Origin: Paraburkholderia bannensis
Lineage (GTDB): Bacteria > Pseudomonadota > Gammaproteobacteria > Burkholderiales > Burkholderiaceae
DNA: 64,000 bases
Direction: 5' to 3'
Assembly: GCF_014200455.1 (NCBI RefSeq)
Contig: NZ_JACHBW010000003.1
Span: forward strand, 434,001 to 498,000
Made by a program: the position numbers and the translations under genes. The number at the start of each line of letters is the position of its first letter. Within the stretch, counting starts at the first letter, position 1. The notes beneath the pieces are model-generated. The model did no database searches. It was not told the DNA's origin and was given only the letters and a program-made list of their open reading frames with translations. Positions 23,324-32,162 of this stretch are shown here, piece after piece.

Positions 23324-24595
23324 TCAGTTCGACCCAGCGACCTTAGGCGCATCTTCGTAGATCAATAGCGGCTTGCCGTCGCCATCGATCACGTTGTCGT
23401 CGATGATGACCTTGCTCACGCCCTTCATGGCCGGCAGCTCGTACATCACATCGAGCAACGCCTGTTCCAGGATCGAGCGCAGGCCACGGGCCCCGGTCTT
23501 GCGGCGGATCGCCTTGCGGGCGACAGCCTGCAGCGCGGCCGGGCGGATTTCCAGTTCCACGCGCTCCATGTTGAAGAGCTTGTGATACTGCTTGACGAGC
23601 GCATTCTTCGGCTCGACCAGAATCTTCATAAGCGCCGTTTCATCGAGCTTGCCAAGCGTGGCGACCACCGGCAGACGGCCGATCAGTTCGGGAATCAGGC
23701 CGAACTTGATCAGATCTTCCGGTTCCGTCTCGCGCAGCACTTCGCCCGTGTCGCGTTCCTGCTTGCTCTTCACGCTCGCGCCAAAGCCGATGCCGGTTTT
23801 TTCCGTGCGATCCGTGATGACCTTTTCAAGACCGTCGAACGCGCCGCCGCAGATGAACAGGATGTTGGTCGTATCGACCTGGATGAAATCCTGGTTCGGA
23901 TGCTTGCGGCCGCCCTGCGGGGGTACCGACGCCATCGTGCCTTCGACGAGCTTGAGCAGCGCCTGCTGTACGCCTTCGCCCGACACGTCGCGCGTGATCG
24001 ACGGGTTGTCCGACTTGCGGCTGATCTTGTCGATTTCGTCGATGTAGACGATGCCGCGCTGGGCCTTGTCGACTTCGTAATTGCAGTTCTGCAGCAGCTT
24101 CTGGATGATGTTCTCGACGTCCTCGCCCACGTAACCGGCTTCGGTCAGCGTGGTGGCGTCCGCGATCACGAACGGAACGTTAAGAAGACGAGCGAGCGTC
24201 TGCGCGAGCAGCGTCTTGCCCGAACCCGTGGGTCCGATCAAGAGGATGTTGCTCTTGGAGAGTTCGACCTCGTCCTTCTTGTCGAGATGCTTCAGGCGCT
24301 TGTAGTGGTTGTACACCGCCACTGCGAGAATCTTCTTCGCGCGCTCCTGGCCGATCACGTACTGGTCGAGGATGTCGCGGATCTCCTGCGGGCTCGGCAG
24401 GTCCGAGCGCGACAGGGCCGCATCGATACCCGCACCAGCGGCTTCGTCGCGAATGATCTCGTTGCACAGGTCGATACATTCATCGCAGATGAATACCGAC
24501 GGACCAGCGATCAGTTTCTTGACCTCATGCTGGCTTTTGCCGCAAAACGAGCAATACAACAGCTTTTCGCTGTTAGAACCTTTTTTGTCCGCCAT
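23324..24595 (-). CDS. clpX: ATP-dependent Clp protease ATP-binding subunit ClpX
   Basis: AAA+ unfoldase that feeds substrates to ClpP. 423 residues. The N-terminal zinc domain has Cys15, Cys18, Cys37 and Cys40; Walker A GPTGSGKT near 120, the pore loop GYVGED, Walker B VYIDEIDK near 185, the ClpP-binding IGF-type loop (TGIGFGA) near 272, and the sensor-2 GARGLRSI near 370 are present. Its gene follows clpP after 232 bases, a gap with no other gene. Confidence 0.98.
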   Translation of the reverse strand: MADKKGSNSEKLLYCSFCGKSQHEVKKLIAGPSVFICDECIDLCNEIIRDEAAGAGIDAALSRSDLPSPQEIRDILDQYVIGQERAKKILAVAVYNHYKRLKHLDKKDEVELSKSNILLIGPTGSGKTLLAQTLARLLNVPFVIADATTLTEAGYVGEDVENIIQKLLQNCNYEVDKAQRGIVYIDEIDKISRKSDNPSITRDVSGEGVQQALLKLVEGTMASVPPQGGRKHPNQDFIQVDTTNILFICGGAFDGLEKVITDRTEKTGIGFGASVKSKQERDTGEVLRETEPEDLIKFGLIPELIGRLPVVATLGKLDETALMKILVEPKNALVKQYHKLFNMERVELEIRPAALQAVARKAIRRKTGARGLRSILEQALLDVMYELPAMKGVSKVIIDDNVIDGDGKPLLIYEDAPKVAGSN

Positions 24596-24827
24596 GGATA
24601 GATGAGCCTCCGGACACTCTGTTACACATGATACGCCGTTTCCCCTGGCCCGGCCGGGGGTGCGTGAACCGCTTGCTGTGACGGCGTTGGGGCCGCAGGC
24701 CGCGAAGCGCGTTTGCCGATTATTTCACATGGTCCGCACGGGCGTGCCTATCCCTTTTTTCACGGGGTTAAGTCACGCCGCAAACGCGTTCCCGGCGCCC
24801 CTTTTGACGCCGGAAACGCGTGCCGGA

Positions 24828-25481
24828 TCAGGGACGCTTGTGGAGCACCTGATCGACGAGGCCGTAAGCCTGTGCGTCGTCGCCGGACATGAAGTTGTCG
24901 CGGTCGGTGTCGCGCGCGATGCGCTCGACCGGCTGACCAGTATGGTGCGAGAGCAGCTGGTTCAGACGTTCCTTCAGGTACAGGATTTCGCGTGCCTGGA
25001 TTTCGATGTCCGAAGCCTGGCCGCGAGCGCCGCCCAGCGGCTGGTGAATCATCACGCGCGAATTCGGCAGCGCGAAGCGCTTGCCCTTCTCACCCGCTGC
25101 CAGCAGAAACGCACCCATCGAGGCCGCGAGGCCCATGCAAAGGGTCGAAACGTTGGGCTTGATGAACTGCATCGTGTCGTAAATCGCCATGCCGGCCGAA
25201 ACCGAACCGCCCGGGCTGTTGATGTACAGACTGATGTCCTTGTCCGGATTCTCGCTTTCGAGGAACAGGAGCTGGGCGACGACGAGGTTCGCGGTCTGGT
25301 CGTTCACTTCGCCGACCAGGAACACCACACGCTCTTTCAGCAGACGCGAGTAGATGTCATACGAACGCTCGCCGCGGCCGCTCGTCTCGACGACGATCGG
25401 CACGAGGCCGAGCGCCTGCGGTTCGAGGTCGCGCGAGGCGTGGGAGGTCAACGTGTCCAGCGATTGAGCGCGAATGGTCAT
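24828..25481 (-). CDS. clpP: ATP-dependent Clp protease proteolytic subunit
   Basis: Barrel-forming serine peptidase, 217 residues. The triad is Ser121 (GLAASMGAF), His146 (MIHQPLGG) and Asp195 (DTDRDNF). The start at 25481 (MTIRAQ) is preferred: AAGGA lies 8 bases upstream, whereas the in-frame ATG at 25490 abuts that same sequence, and 217 residues is the length expected for this group. Residues 5-18 ([14 protein letters not shown]) are the variable propeptide-like end. A terminator separates it from tig, so clpP probably has its own promoter. Confidence 0.97.
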   Translation of the reverse strand: MTIRAQSLDTLTSHASRDLEPQALGLVPIVVETSGRGERSYDIYSRLLKERVVFLVGEVNDQTANLVVAQLLFLESENPDKDISLYINSPGGSVSAGMAIYDTMQFIKPNVSTLCMGLAASMGAFLLAAGEKGKRFALPNSRVMIHQPLGGARGQASDIEIQAREILYLKERLNQLLSHHTGQPVERIARDTDRDNFMSGDDAQAYGLVDQVLHKRP

Positions 25482-25611
25482 GCGGTGCATCCTTGTCTGG
25501 AAGAGTTGTTCTGGTAACACAGGTAAAGCGTATTGGACCTGAAATACCGGAATGGCGACGGACCGCGCAGAAATCAACCCTGACGCGTGTGTGGCCAAAT
25601 TCTGCGGATAC

Positions 25612-25658
25612 AAAAACGGCGTGCTGGCCGTCGGTCGCTCCGACAGCCGGCACGCCGT
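25612..25658 (-). terminator. Terminator of tig
   Basis: Long hairpin ACGGCGTGC..GTCGG / CCGAC..GCACGCCGT followed on the minus strand by TTTTTG, 12 bases after the tig stop. Confidence 0.85.
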
Positions 25659-25669
25659 AGCGGGCAGAT

Positions 25670-27016
25670 TTAAGCCTGCGCCGTTGCGCTTGCCAGTTCT
25701 TCGAAGCTCACTTGCTTGTCCGTCACCTTGGCCTTGCCGATCACGAAGTCAACGACGTTCGATTCGACGACGTACGCTTCCATTTCGGCCAGACGCTGCT
25801 GGTTCGAATAATACCAGCGCACGACTTCCTTCGGGTCTTCGTAGCTTTTCGCGAATTCGTCGACTTCGGCGCGGATCTGTTCCGGCTTCGCTTCGAGGTT
25901 GTTCGACTTCACGAGTTCAGCCAGCACGAGGCCCAGCTTGACGCGACGCTCGGCTTGTTCCTTGAACATTTCAGCCGGAATCGGTGCGTCCTTGGCGTTG
26001 GGCACGCCGCGTTGCTCCAGATCCGCACGCGCCATTTCAACCAGACGCTGCTGATCCTGCTCGACCAGTGCGTTCGGCACTTCGAGTTCGGCGATCTTCA
26101 GCAGTGCGTCCATCACCTGGTTCTTGACGATGGCTTGCGTGCGACGCTTGGCTTCGCGCTCAAGGTTGTCCTTGATTTCAGCGCGCATCTTCACGAGGTC
26201 GCCATCAGCGATGCCGAGCGACTTGGCGAATTCAGCGTCGATTTCCGGCAGGTGCGGCCACTCGATCTGCTGCATCGTGATCGTGAACTTCGCGGTCTTG
26301 CCAGCGACGTCCTTGCCGTGATAGTCCTCGGGGAACGCCAGGTCGAATTCGCGCGACTCGCCCTTCTTCAGGCCAATCGCTGCCTTTTCGAATTCCGGCA
26401 GCATGCGGCCTTCGCCCAGCACGAAGGCGAAGCCTTCTGCCGTGCCACCCGGGAATGCGACGTCGTCGATCTTGCCGACGAAGTCGACCGTCACGCGGTC
26501 GCCTTCCTTGGCTGCCGTGTCTGCGCCGCCGTCACCGTGCTCGCCGGCTTCGCCGCGAGCGTGGAAGTGCACGCGCTGCTTGCGCAGGATGTCCAGCGTG
26601 CGGTCGATTTCGGCTTCGGTGATGGTCGTGGTCGTGCGCTCGATTTCAGCGCTGGCGATGTCGCCCAGCTTCACTTCCGGATAGACCTCGAAGGTCGCGT
26701 CGAAAGCGTAATCGCCTTCAGCCGCTTCGGCCTTCGGCGCGAAGCTCGGCTGACCGGCAACGCGCAGGTTTTCCGCGCGGCTGATATCGAAGAATTCCTT
26801 GCCGACCTTGTCGCTCAGGACTTCGGCTTCCACCTGGCCCGAGTACTGTTGCGTGACCATCTTGAGCGGCACCTTGCCCGGGCGGAAACCCGGCATGCGC
26901 ACGTTCTTCGCGAGTTGGCGGATGCGCGAGTCAACTTCTTTCTGCACGGCGTCCTTCGGCAGGGAAATCGTCACGCGGCGTTCGAGCTTGCCGAGGTTTT
27001 CAACAACGTTAGCCAT
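25670..27016 (-). CDS. tig: Trigger factor
   Basis: Ribosome-bound chaperone and prolyl isomerase acting on nascent chains. 448 residues. The ribosome-docking signature FRPGKVP is at about 44-50 ([10 protein letters not shown]); the FKBP-type PPIase domain runs about 165-250 ([27 protein letters not shown]); the rest is the helical substrate cradle. First gene of the tig-clpP-clpX-lon order. The only -10-like box seen upstream is 345 bases away. Confidence 0.97.
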   Translation of the reverse strand: MANVVENLGKLERRVTISLPKDAVQKEVDSRIRQLAKNVRMPGFRPGKVPLKMVTQQYSGQVEAEVLSDKVGKEFFDISRAENLRVAGQPSFAPKAEAAEGDYAFDATFEVYPEVKLGDIASAEIERTTTTITEAEIDRTLDILRKQRVHFHARGEAGEHGDGGADTAAKEGDRVTVDFVGKIDDVAFPGGTAEGFAFVLGEGRMLPEFEKAAIGLKKGESREFDLAFPEDYHGKDVAGKTAKFTITMQQIEWPHLPEIDAEFAKSLGIADGDLVKMRAEIKDNLEREAKRRTQAIVKNQVMDALLKIAELEVPNALVEQDQQRLVEMARADLEQRGVPNAKDAPIPAEMFKEQAERRVKLGLVLAELVKSNNLEAKPEQIRAEVDEFAKSYEDPKEVVRWYYSNQQRLAEMEAYVVESNVVDFVIGKAKVTDKQVSFEELASATAQA

Positions 27017-27665
27017 GGCTTCAATCGTCCTAAAATTGTTCGAGCGTATCAGTAATCTTTGCTGCCGCAGTCCGATGGGAAGATCCGCATCGCTTGCGTC
27101 TCGCTTGTGCCTTGTCGGCGCCGCTTGCCTGCTGCGACCTCAGGTCGTAACCGGCTTGCGCTCTCTATGCAAATCAAGCGCCTCTGGCGGCAATCGCCCG
27201 TGCTGCCCGCGCGACACGCCAAAGGCGTTGAAGCGGACTGGCCCGGACGCTGCCCGCTGGGCGGCGCCCTTTCCGGGAGCCGCGAGACCCGGCCCGTTCC
27301 GCCCGACCCGACAGGCCGAAATGGACGGTTTGCGGTGCGGTTCCGTCAAAAGAGCCGGGTATTTTAGCAAACTATTGCCCGACCCAAATGGAATTGCCAT
27401 TCGGGCACGGAAAAGAGGCGTAAAAGCGGCTCAAAAAGCGTCCGAACCGGCCCGTTTTGGGGTTAAAACCAACCTCTTTCTGTGTCTGCCCTGCGTCTGC
27501 CCTGTGTTTGCGGCGGCCGCCGTCCGGGTGCGTCGCGTCGGGCCGCGCAATGCACGCTATCGCGCCTTGGATATCCAGCACGCTCCGCGCGACTGGTAAG
27601 CTAACGCTCGCGCCGGACGCCCCGCCGGACGCAGCCGCCATTACTACTCTTCCAGTCGAGACACC
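27017..27665. other. Intergenic region tig / glycerate kinase
   Basis: 649 bases without a supported gene. It contains an extended -10 on the minus strand (TGcTAAAAT, 27369-27361) that would give tig a leader of over 300 bases, and GC-rich unstructured sequence. No tRNA or known riboswitch is recognised. Confidence 0.4.
27361..27369 (-). promoter_or_regulatory. Extended -10 upstream of tig
   Basis: TGcTAAAAT on the minus strand; no clear -35. Distance to the tig start is about 345 bases, so it may not be the main promoter. Confidence 0.38.
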
Positions 27666-28823
27666 ATGCCTAACCAGACGTTTGCTGACGCACCCGTCGT
27701 CGTCATTGCTCCCGATTCGTTCAAAGGCTCGCTCAGCGCGGATGGGGTCGCCGCCGCGATTGCCGATGGGATCCGCCGCGCCCGGCCCGACGCCGAAATC
27801 CGCATCTGCCCGATGGCCGATGGCGGCGAAGGCACGCTCGACGCGATGTTGAGCGTCGGCGGCGAGCGTCGCACGCTCAATGTGGAAGGCGCTGCCGGCG
27901 CGCGCCGCGACGCCCTCGTGGGGCTGCTTCACGACGGCAGCGCCGTGATCGAGACCGCCGAGATCGTCGGCATCACTGATCCGGTGGGCATGGGCGTGGC
28001 GGTCGCCGCGCGCAGCACGCGTGGCATGGGCGAAGCGGTACGCGCACTGCTCGACGAAGGCGTGCGCCGCTTCTATGTGGCGCTTGGCGGCAGCAGCACC
28101 AACGATGCGGGCGCCGGACTGCTCGCGGGCCTCGGCCTGCAACTGTTCGATGCGGCGGGCGCAACGCTCGAACCCACGCCGGAAGCGCTCGCCAATGTGG
28201 CGCGCGTGGATGTGTCGGGTCTCGATGCGCGGCTCACCGAGGCCACCTTCATCGCCATGTCGGACGTCGACAACCCGCTGACCGGCGATCATGGCGCCAC
28301 CGCCGTATTCGGCCCACAAAAAGGCGTCAGCGCCGCGGAGGTCGCGACGATCGACGCGGCGCTCGGCCGCTTCGCCGATCTGCTCGAAACCGCCCTGAGC
28401 CGCCGCGCACGCGACGAAGCGGGCGCAGGCGCGGCAGGCGGCCTGGGTTTCTCGCTGCGCATGCTGGGCGCGAGCTTCGAGCCGGGCGCGGAAGTGGTGG
28501 CCCGCACCATCGGTCTCGATGCCGCACTCGACGGCGCGCACTGGCTCATCACCGGCGAAGGCCGTTCGGACGTGCAGACGCTGCACGGCAAGGCGCCCTT
28601 CATCGCCTGCCGCCATGCGCAGGCCGCGGGCGTACCGGCCACGCTGCTATCGGGCGCCGTCGATGCCGCCGCGCTCCCGCGCCTGGGCGAGCATTTCAGC
28701 GGCTGCTTCTCGCCCGCACCCGGCCCGATCACGCTGGAAACGGCGATCCGCGATGCCGCCACGCTGCTCGCGAACGAAGCCGAACAACTCACACGCCTGC
28801 GCTACGGCGCACGTCCCGCGTAA
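27666..28823 (+). CDS. garK: Glycerate kinase (GarK/GlxK family)
   Basis: Phosphorylates D-glycerate with ATP in glyoxylate/glycerate utilisation. 385 residues. The N-terminal VVIAPDSFKGSLSA and CPMADGGEGTLDA motifs, the central ALGGSSTNDAGAG and the C-terminal TGEGRSDVQTLHGKAP are all hallmarks of the type-1 glycerate kinase family. Whether 2- or 3-phosphoglycerate is made is not visible. It stands alone, with a MarR regulator about 220 bases downstream on the same strand. Confidence 0.93.
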   Translation: MPNQTFADAPVVVIAPDSFKGSLSADGVAAAIADGIRRARPDAEIRICPMADGGEGTLDAMLSVGGERRTLNVEGAAGARRDALVGLLHDGSAVIETAEIVGITDPVGMGVAVAARSTRGMGEAVRALLDEGVRRFYVALGGSSTNDAGAGLLAGLGLQLFDAAGATLEPTPEALANVARVDVSGLDARLTEATFIAMSDVDNPLTGDHGATAVFGPQKGVSAAEVATIDAALGRFADLLETALSRRARDEAGAGAAGGLGFSLRMLGASFEPGAEVVARTIGLDAALDGAHWLITGEGRSDVQTLHGKAPFIACRHAQAAGVPATLLSGAVDAAALPRLGEHFSGCFSPAPGPITLETAIRDAATLLANEAEQLTRLRYGARPA

Positions 28824-29042
28824 AGCGGCTCGCGCTGCGCCACCCGAAATCGTCAGACTTTCCCGGGTGCGCACGCAACGATTTCCGCAGTAAGCGATTA
28901 ATAGATTCGTACGCTCCGTCATGGCGCGCGCCAGCATGCGTTTTGAGGGTTCATGCGCGTTGACCCGCGCGCTGGTTGCGGCAACAATCACGGTGAGCGC
29001 GACACCATCGCGCATACCTTACGCGACCAGACCAGGACGACC

Positions 29043-29489
29043 ATGAAGGAAAGCAAAGCCGGACTCGAACAATTTCTGACCTATCGGCTCCATGTCCTGA
29101 ACAAGCTCTCCGAACGCGGTGCAAGCGAGCGCTACCAGGCGAAACTGGGCATCACGCTGCCCGAAGCGCGCCTGATCGCCGCCGTCGGCGCGTTCGGTCC
29201 GTTTTCGGTGATGGAGCTTGCTCGCCACGCCAATCTCGACAAGAGCCAGGCCAGTCGCGCCGCCGAAGCCCTGATGCGTCGCGGCCTGATGGAGCGCAAT
29301 GCGAGCGAGGAAGACGGACGCCTCGTGCTCGTCTCGCTCACGAGCGATGGACGCGCTCTCTATCGCAAGGTCATGCCGATTGCGCGCAAGTGGAACGAGG
29401 ACCTGTTCGCCGCGCTCGACGACAAGGAGCGCGAGCTGCTCAACCGCGCGCTGGAGAAAGTCATCGCCGCGACCCAGGAAGAACTCTGA
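29043..29489 (+). CDS. MarR family transcriptional regulator
   Basis: Dimeric winged-helix regulator, 148 residues. The DNA-binding part (about 50-105) has FSVMELARHANLDKSQASRAAEALMRRGLMER with the wing NASEEDGRLVLVSLT; the flanking helices form the dimer interface. Ligand and targets are unknown. The ATG at 29043 gives family length. Its neighbours are glycerate kinase upstream and tRNA-Leu (opposite strand) downstream, neither pointing to a specific role. Confidence 0.9.
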   Translation: MKESKAGLEQFLTYRLHVLNKLSERGASERYQAKLGITLPEARLIAAVGAFGPFSVMELARHANLDKSQASRAAEALMRRGLMERNASEEDGRLVLVSLTSDGRALYRKVMPIARKWNEDLFAALDDKERELLNRALEKVIAATQEEL

Positions 29490-29554
29490 AGCGGCGCATG
29501 CGATAACTGAAACTGATGGGCTGGCAGCGCACCACGGCGCCCTCGCCGGATGCA

Positions 29555-29600
29555 AAACAAAAAGGCCACGTACCGTTAAGTACGTGGCCTTTGTCTTTAC
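29555..29600. terminator. Bidirectional terminator between the MarR gene and tRNA-Leu
   Basis: AAAGGCCACGTAC / GTACGTGGCCTTT, 6-base loop; T-rich tails on both strands (TTTGTCTTT on plus, TTTTTGTTTTG on minus). Confidence 0.88.
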
Positions 29601-29605
29601 TAGCC

Positions 29606-29692
29606 TGGTGCGTGAGGCCGGACTCGAACCGGCACACCCTTGCGGGCGTCAGGACCTAAACCTGGTGCGTCTACCAATTTCGCCACTCACGC
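29606..29692 (-). tRNA. tRNA-Leu (anticodon TAG)
   Basis: 87-nt class II tRNA on the minus strand: acceptor GCGTGAG / CTCACGC, anticodon loop TTTAGGT (TAG), long variable arm GACGCCCGCAAGGGTGT, T-loop GGTTCGAGTCC, encoded CCA. Confidence 0.96.
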
Positions 29693-29917
29693 GAATCTTT
29701 CTGGCCGGCAACAGCGCTGCGAACCGGTAAAGCGAGTCGCGTGCGATACAGACCTTCTGCGCGGATTTGAGCGCCCTTTTTTTGCGGTCAACCGGCAATC
29801 CGGTCTGCAATCAAAAGGCTGCCCTTAGCGCCAAGCGCGAGATTCTAACCGATTGCCTCCCGCTTGTCTGCATCTCGCTAAACGCCGCGCTGGACGGGCG
29901 CCGCAAAACCGCGCCGA

Positions 29918-29925
29918 TGCTAGAA
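29918..29925 (+). promoter_or_regulatory. Extended -10 of the squalene-synthase-like gene
   Basis: TGCTAGAAT overlaps the upstream in-frame ATG at 29917, which therefore should not be translated; it supports the GTG at 29956 as the start. Confidence 0.55.
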
Positions 29926-29955
29926 TCGCCGCGCTTCCCCACGCCCCCGAACCCC

Positions 29956-30798
29956 GTGAATTTCGACGAATACTGCCTGCAGAAGGCGGCTCCTCCAGGA
30001 TCGAGCACCTACTACGCGCTGCGCCAGGCGAGCACGGCGCAGCAGCCGCTGCTCGCCGCCCTCTTCGCGCTGCGCCGCGAACTCGAAGAGACCGCCAAGG
30101 AAACCAGCGACCCGACTGTCGGGCGCACCAAGCTCGCCTGGTGGCAGAAGGAACTGGCCGCGCTCGCGGCGGGCAACCCCGCCCATCCCGTCACCAAGGC
30201 GATCGCCCAACATGCGCCTGACGTGGAGGGGCTATATCCGCTGCTGCAGCAGTTGCTGGCCGGATTCGAAATGGATTTCGAACAGGCCCGCTATCTCGAT
30301 CTGTCGAATCTGCGCCGTTACATGGAAGGCGTGGGCGGCACGTTCGCAACGTTGATCGCGCAGGTTGGCGCACGCACGGAAGACGAGCGCGCCGCCGTCG
30401 CGCAGTGGGCGAGCCCGCTGGGCAACGCGCTGATGCTCGCGCAATTCGTACCCGAGATCGGCAACGACGCGCGCCACGGCCGCATCTATATTCCGATCGA
30501 CGAATTGCAGCGCTACAACGTCACCGCCGCCGATCTGATCAACCGCCGCTACAGCGCGGAATTTACGGAACTCATGCAGTTCCAGACCGGCCGTGCGCGC
30601 GAAGCGGTACATGCGGCGCTCGCGGCCATCCCGGCCGGCGAACGCCGCCATCAACGCATGTTGCGCGCACTCGCGGCACTTGAACTCGCCTTGCTCGACG
30701 AGGTGGAACGCGAGCAATTCCAGGTGCTGCATCAGCACATTGCACTCACGCCGATCCGCAAGCTCTGGATCGCGTGGCGCGCGGCACGGCGCGCCTGA
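29956..30798 (+). CDS. Squalene/phytoene synthase-like protein with altered active site
   Basis: 280 residues with the isoprenoid-synthase (PF00494) helical fold. Aligning by eye, the usual first Asp-rich motif (xFCRVVDDxAD) reads ALRRELEETAKE here, and the second (NxxRDxxEDxxxGRxYLP) reads FVPEIGNDARHGRIYIP: the key Asp pairs are replaced by Glu, Lys or Pro-Glu. The LAWWQKEL segment and YMEGVGGTFATLI are kept. This suggests a non-catalytic or altered homologue, like the NDUFAF6 branch, rather than a hopanoid-pathway enzyme; no hpn genes are nearby. GTG start chosen because a -10 box covers the upstream ATG. Confidence 0.8.
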   Translation: MNFDEYCLQKAAPPGSSTYYALRQASTAQQPLLAALFALRRELEETAKETSDPTVGRTKLAWWQKELAALAAGNPAHPVTKAIAQHAPDVEGLYPLLQQLLAGFEMDFEQARYLDLSNLRRYMEGVGGTFATLIAQVGARTEDERAAVAQWASPLGNALMLAQFVPEIGNDARHGRIYIPIDELQRYNVTAADLINRRYSAEFTELMQFQTGRAREAVHAALAAIPAGERRHQRMLRALAALELALLDEVEREQFQVLHQHIALTPIRKLWIAWRAARRA

Positions 30799-30801
30799 GC
30801 C

Positions 30802-32025
30802 TCAGACGCGCAATAAGGGCAGCGGCTCAAAGCGCTGCTGCAGCACCGCTCGCGCGTCGAGTCCCCACCAGTTCTCCAGCACCGTCGCATAGATCTGCCG
30901 GAAGTCGACGGCAACCGGCAGATTGCCATTGCCGTCCAGACGTGCGAGTTGCGGCGCGTCGCCGTACAGCCCCCCGGCCACGCGCCCGCCCGCGACGAAA
31001 TGCGCGGATGCGGTGCCGTGATCGGTGCCGCGACTCTGGTTCTCGCGCACGCGTCGACCGAACTCCGCGTAGGTGGCGATCATCGTGCGATCCCAGCGTC
31101 CCATTTCCACCAGCGACGAGCGTATCGCGACCATGCCTGCTGCGAACTGGCGCAACAGATCCGCGTGACGTTCGGGCTGGTTCTGGTGCGTATCGAAGCC
31201 GTTGAGCGTGAGGCGGATCACCGCCACGCCCTGCCCGGCTACCGGCGCGCCCTGCACGGAATCGCCCGACGCAAGCGCCTGCATCGCGGTCTTGATCGAC
31301 GCGCCGAACGCGCCGCCAGGAAACGCCGTCTTCAACGCATATTCGCCGGGACGCGGACGCAGTTGATCCGCCGCATGCACGATATCGTTCTCGACATCGA
31401 GAATATGCGCGAGCGCCGGATTGCGTTCCTTGAGCGCGACCGGCGTGACAAGGCGCGAGGCGCGCGCGAACTGCGCCGGATTGACGAGCGCGATGGCGCG
31501 CGCGCCGTTCGCGAGCGGGCCCATTTCGGCGCTGCCCAGCACCAGGCCATCGGCGGCAAACCCCTTTGGCACCGGCGAGTTTGCGAATGCGCGCGTGAGC
31601 CAGCCTTCGCGAAGATACTGGTCGGAACGCGAAGCGGTGTCCCAGATCTCGATCGAGCGGAAATGCGACAGATTGGGCTGCGCGTAACTCACGCCCTGCA
31701 CGATCGCGAGTTCGTGTGCGCGCCACATCGGCAGCAGCGGCGCGAGCGCGGGGTGCAGGGCCGTGCGTTCGTCGATCTGGATGACGTCGCCGCGACGCAC
31801 GCCGATGCTCGGGCGATAGCTCGCATAGAGCGGGTCCGCGTAAGGCACGACGGTGTTCAGGCCGTCGTTGCCGCCTTTGAGCTCGACGAGGATCAGCAGA
31901 TTCTCGTAGCCGCTCGCACGCGGTTGCGCGGGAGCGCTGGCTTGCGCCCAGGCGGATTCGGGCAGCCACGTTGCGCCTGCGGCCGTCATTGCCGCCGCTG
32001 CGGCCAGGAAGTCGCGTCGCTTCAT
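30802..32025 (-). CDS. DUF1501 protein with Tat signal
   Basis: Exported protein of 407 residues, function not established. The N-terminus is a twin-arginine signal (MKRRDFLAAAAAMTAAG, cleavage near SAWAQA). The DUF1501 core (sulfatase-like fold) shows LVELKGGNDGLNTVVPY near 47, YAQPNLSHFRSIEIWDT near 120, and TDHGTASAHFVAGG near 340. Such genes almost always sit next to a DUF1800 gene, as here. Its ATG overlaps the stop of a 44-codon bridging ORF by ATGA. Probably a periplasmic partner of the DUF1800 protein. Confidence 0.92.
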   Translation of the reverse strand: MKRRDFLAAAAAMTAAGATWLPESAWAQASAPAQPRASGYENLLILVELKGGNDGLNTVVPYADPLYASYRPSIGVRRGDVIQIDERTALHPALAPLLPMWRAHELAIVQGVSYAQPNLSHFRSIEIWDTASRSDQYLREGWLTRAFANSPVPKGFAADGLVLGSAEMGPLANGARAIALVNPAQFARASRLVTPVALKERNPALAHILDVENDIVHAADQLRPRPGEYALKTAFPGGAFGASIKTAMQALASGDSVQGAPVAGQGVAVIRLTLNGFDTHQNQPERHADLLRQFAAGMVAIRSSLVEMGRWDRTMIATYAEFGRRVRENQSRGTDHGTASAHFVAGGRVAGGLYGDAPQLARLDGNGNLPVAVDFRQIYATVLENWWGLDARAVLQQRFEPLPLLRV

Positions 32026-32156
32026 GCCATGCCTCGTTCGGTCCTGGCGGCGCGCGGCCGCTCGTTTCGTGGGTCCATCATCGCTGTCCGCTTCATTTCC
32101 TGCTTCGTTTCCGGCTTCGTTTCCTGCTTCGTTTCCTGCTTCGTTTCCTGCTTCAT
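32022..32156 (-). CDS. 44-residue bridging ORF with KQET repeats
   Basis: Too short for usual calling. It reads MKQETKQETKQETKPETKQE and on to a basic, Arg-rich tail ending GMA. Its ATG (32156) overlaps the DUF1800 stop by ATGA and its TGA overlaps the DUF1501 start by ATGA, so it fills the 127-base gap exactly. A 12-bp tandem repeat encodes the tetrapeptide KQET, so copy changes keep the frame. It may be a coupling peptide, or chance in a repeat. Function unknown. Confidence 0.5.
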   Translation of the reverse strand: MKQETKQETKQETKPETKQEMKRTAMMDPRNERPRAARTERGMA

Positions 32157-32162
32157 TTCAGT
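32091..32162 (-). repeat. 12-bp tandem repeat
   Basis: About six copies of CAGGAAACGAAG (minus strand; plus-strand unit CTTCGTTTCCTG), the outer copies with single changes (A for G, CCG for CAG). It contains AGGAAA in every unit, which could also act as repeated ribosome-binding sites. Confidence 0.9.

Noticed and set aside
32091..32162. Tandem repeat as CRISPR
   Set aside because: Units are 12 bp with no spacers; it is a simple in-frame tandem repeat.
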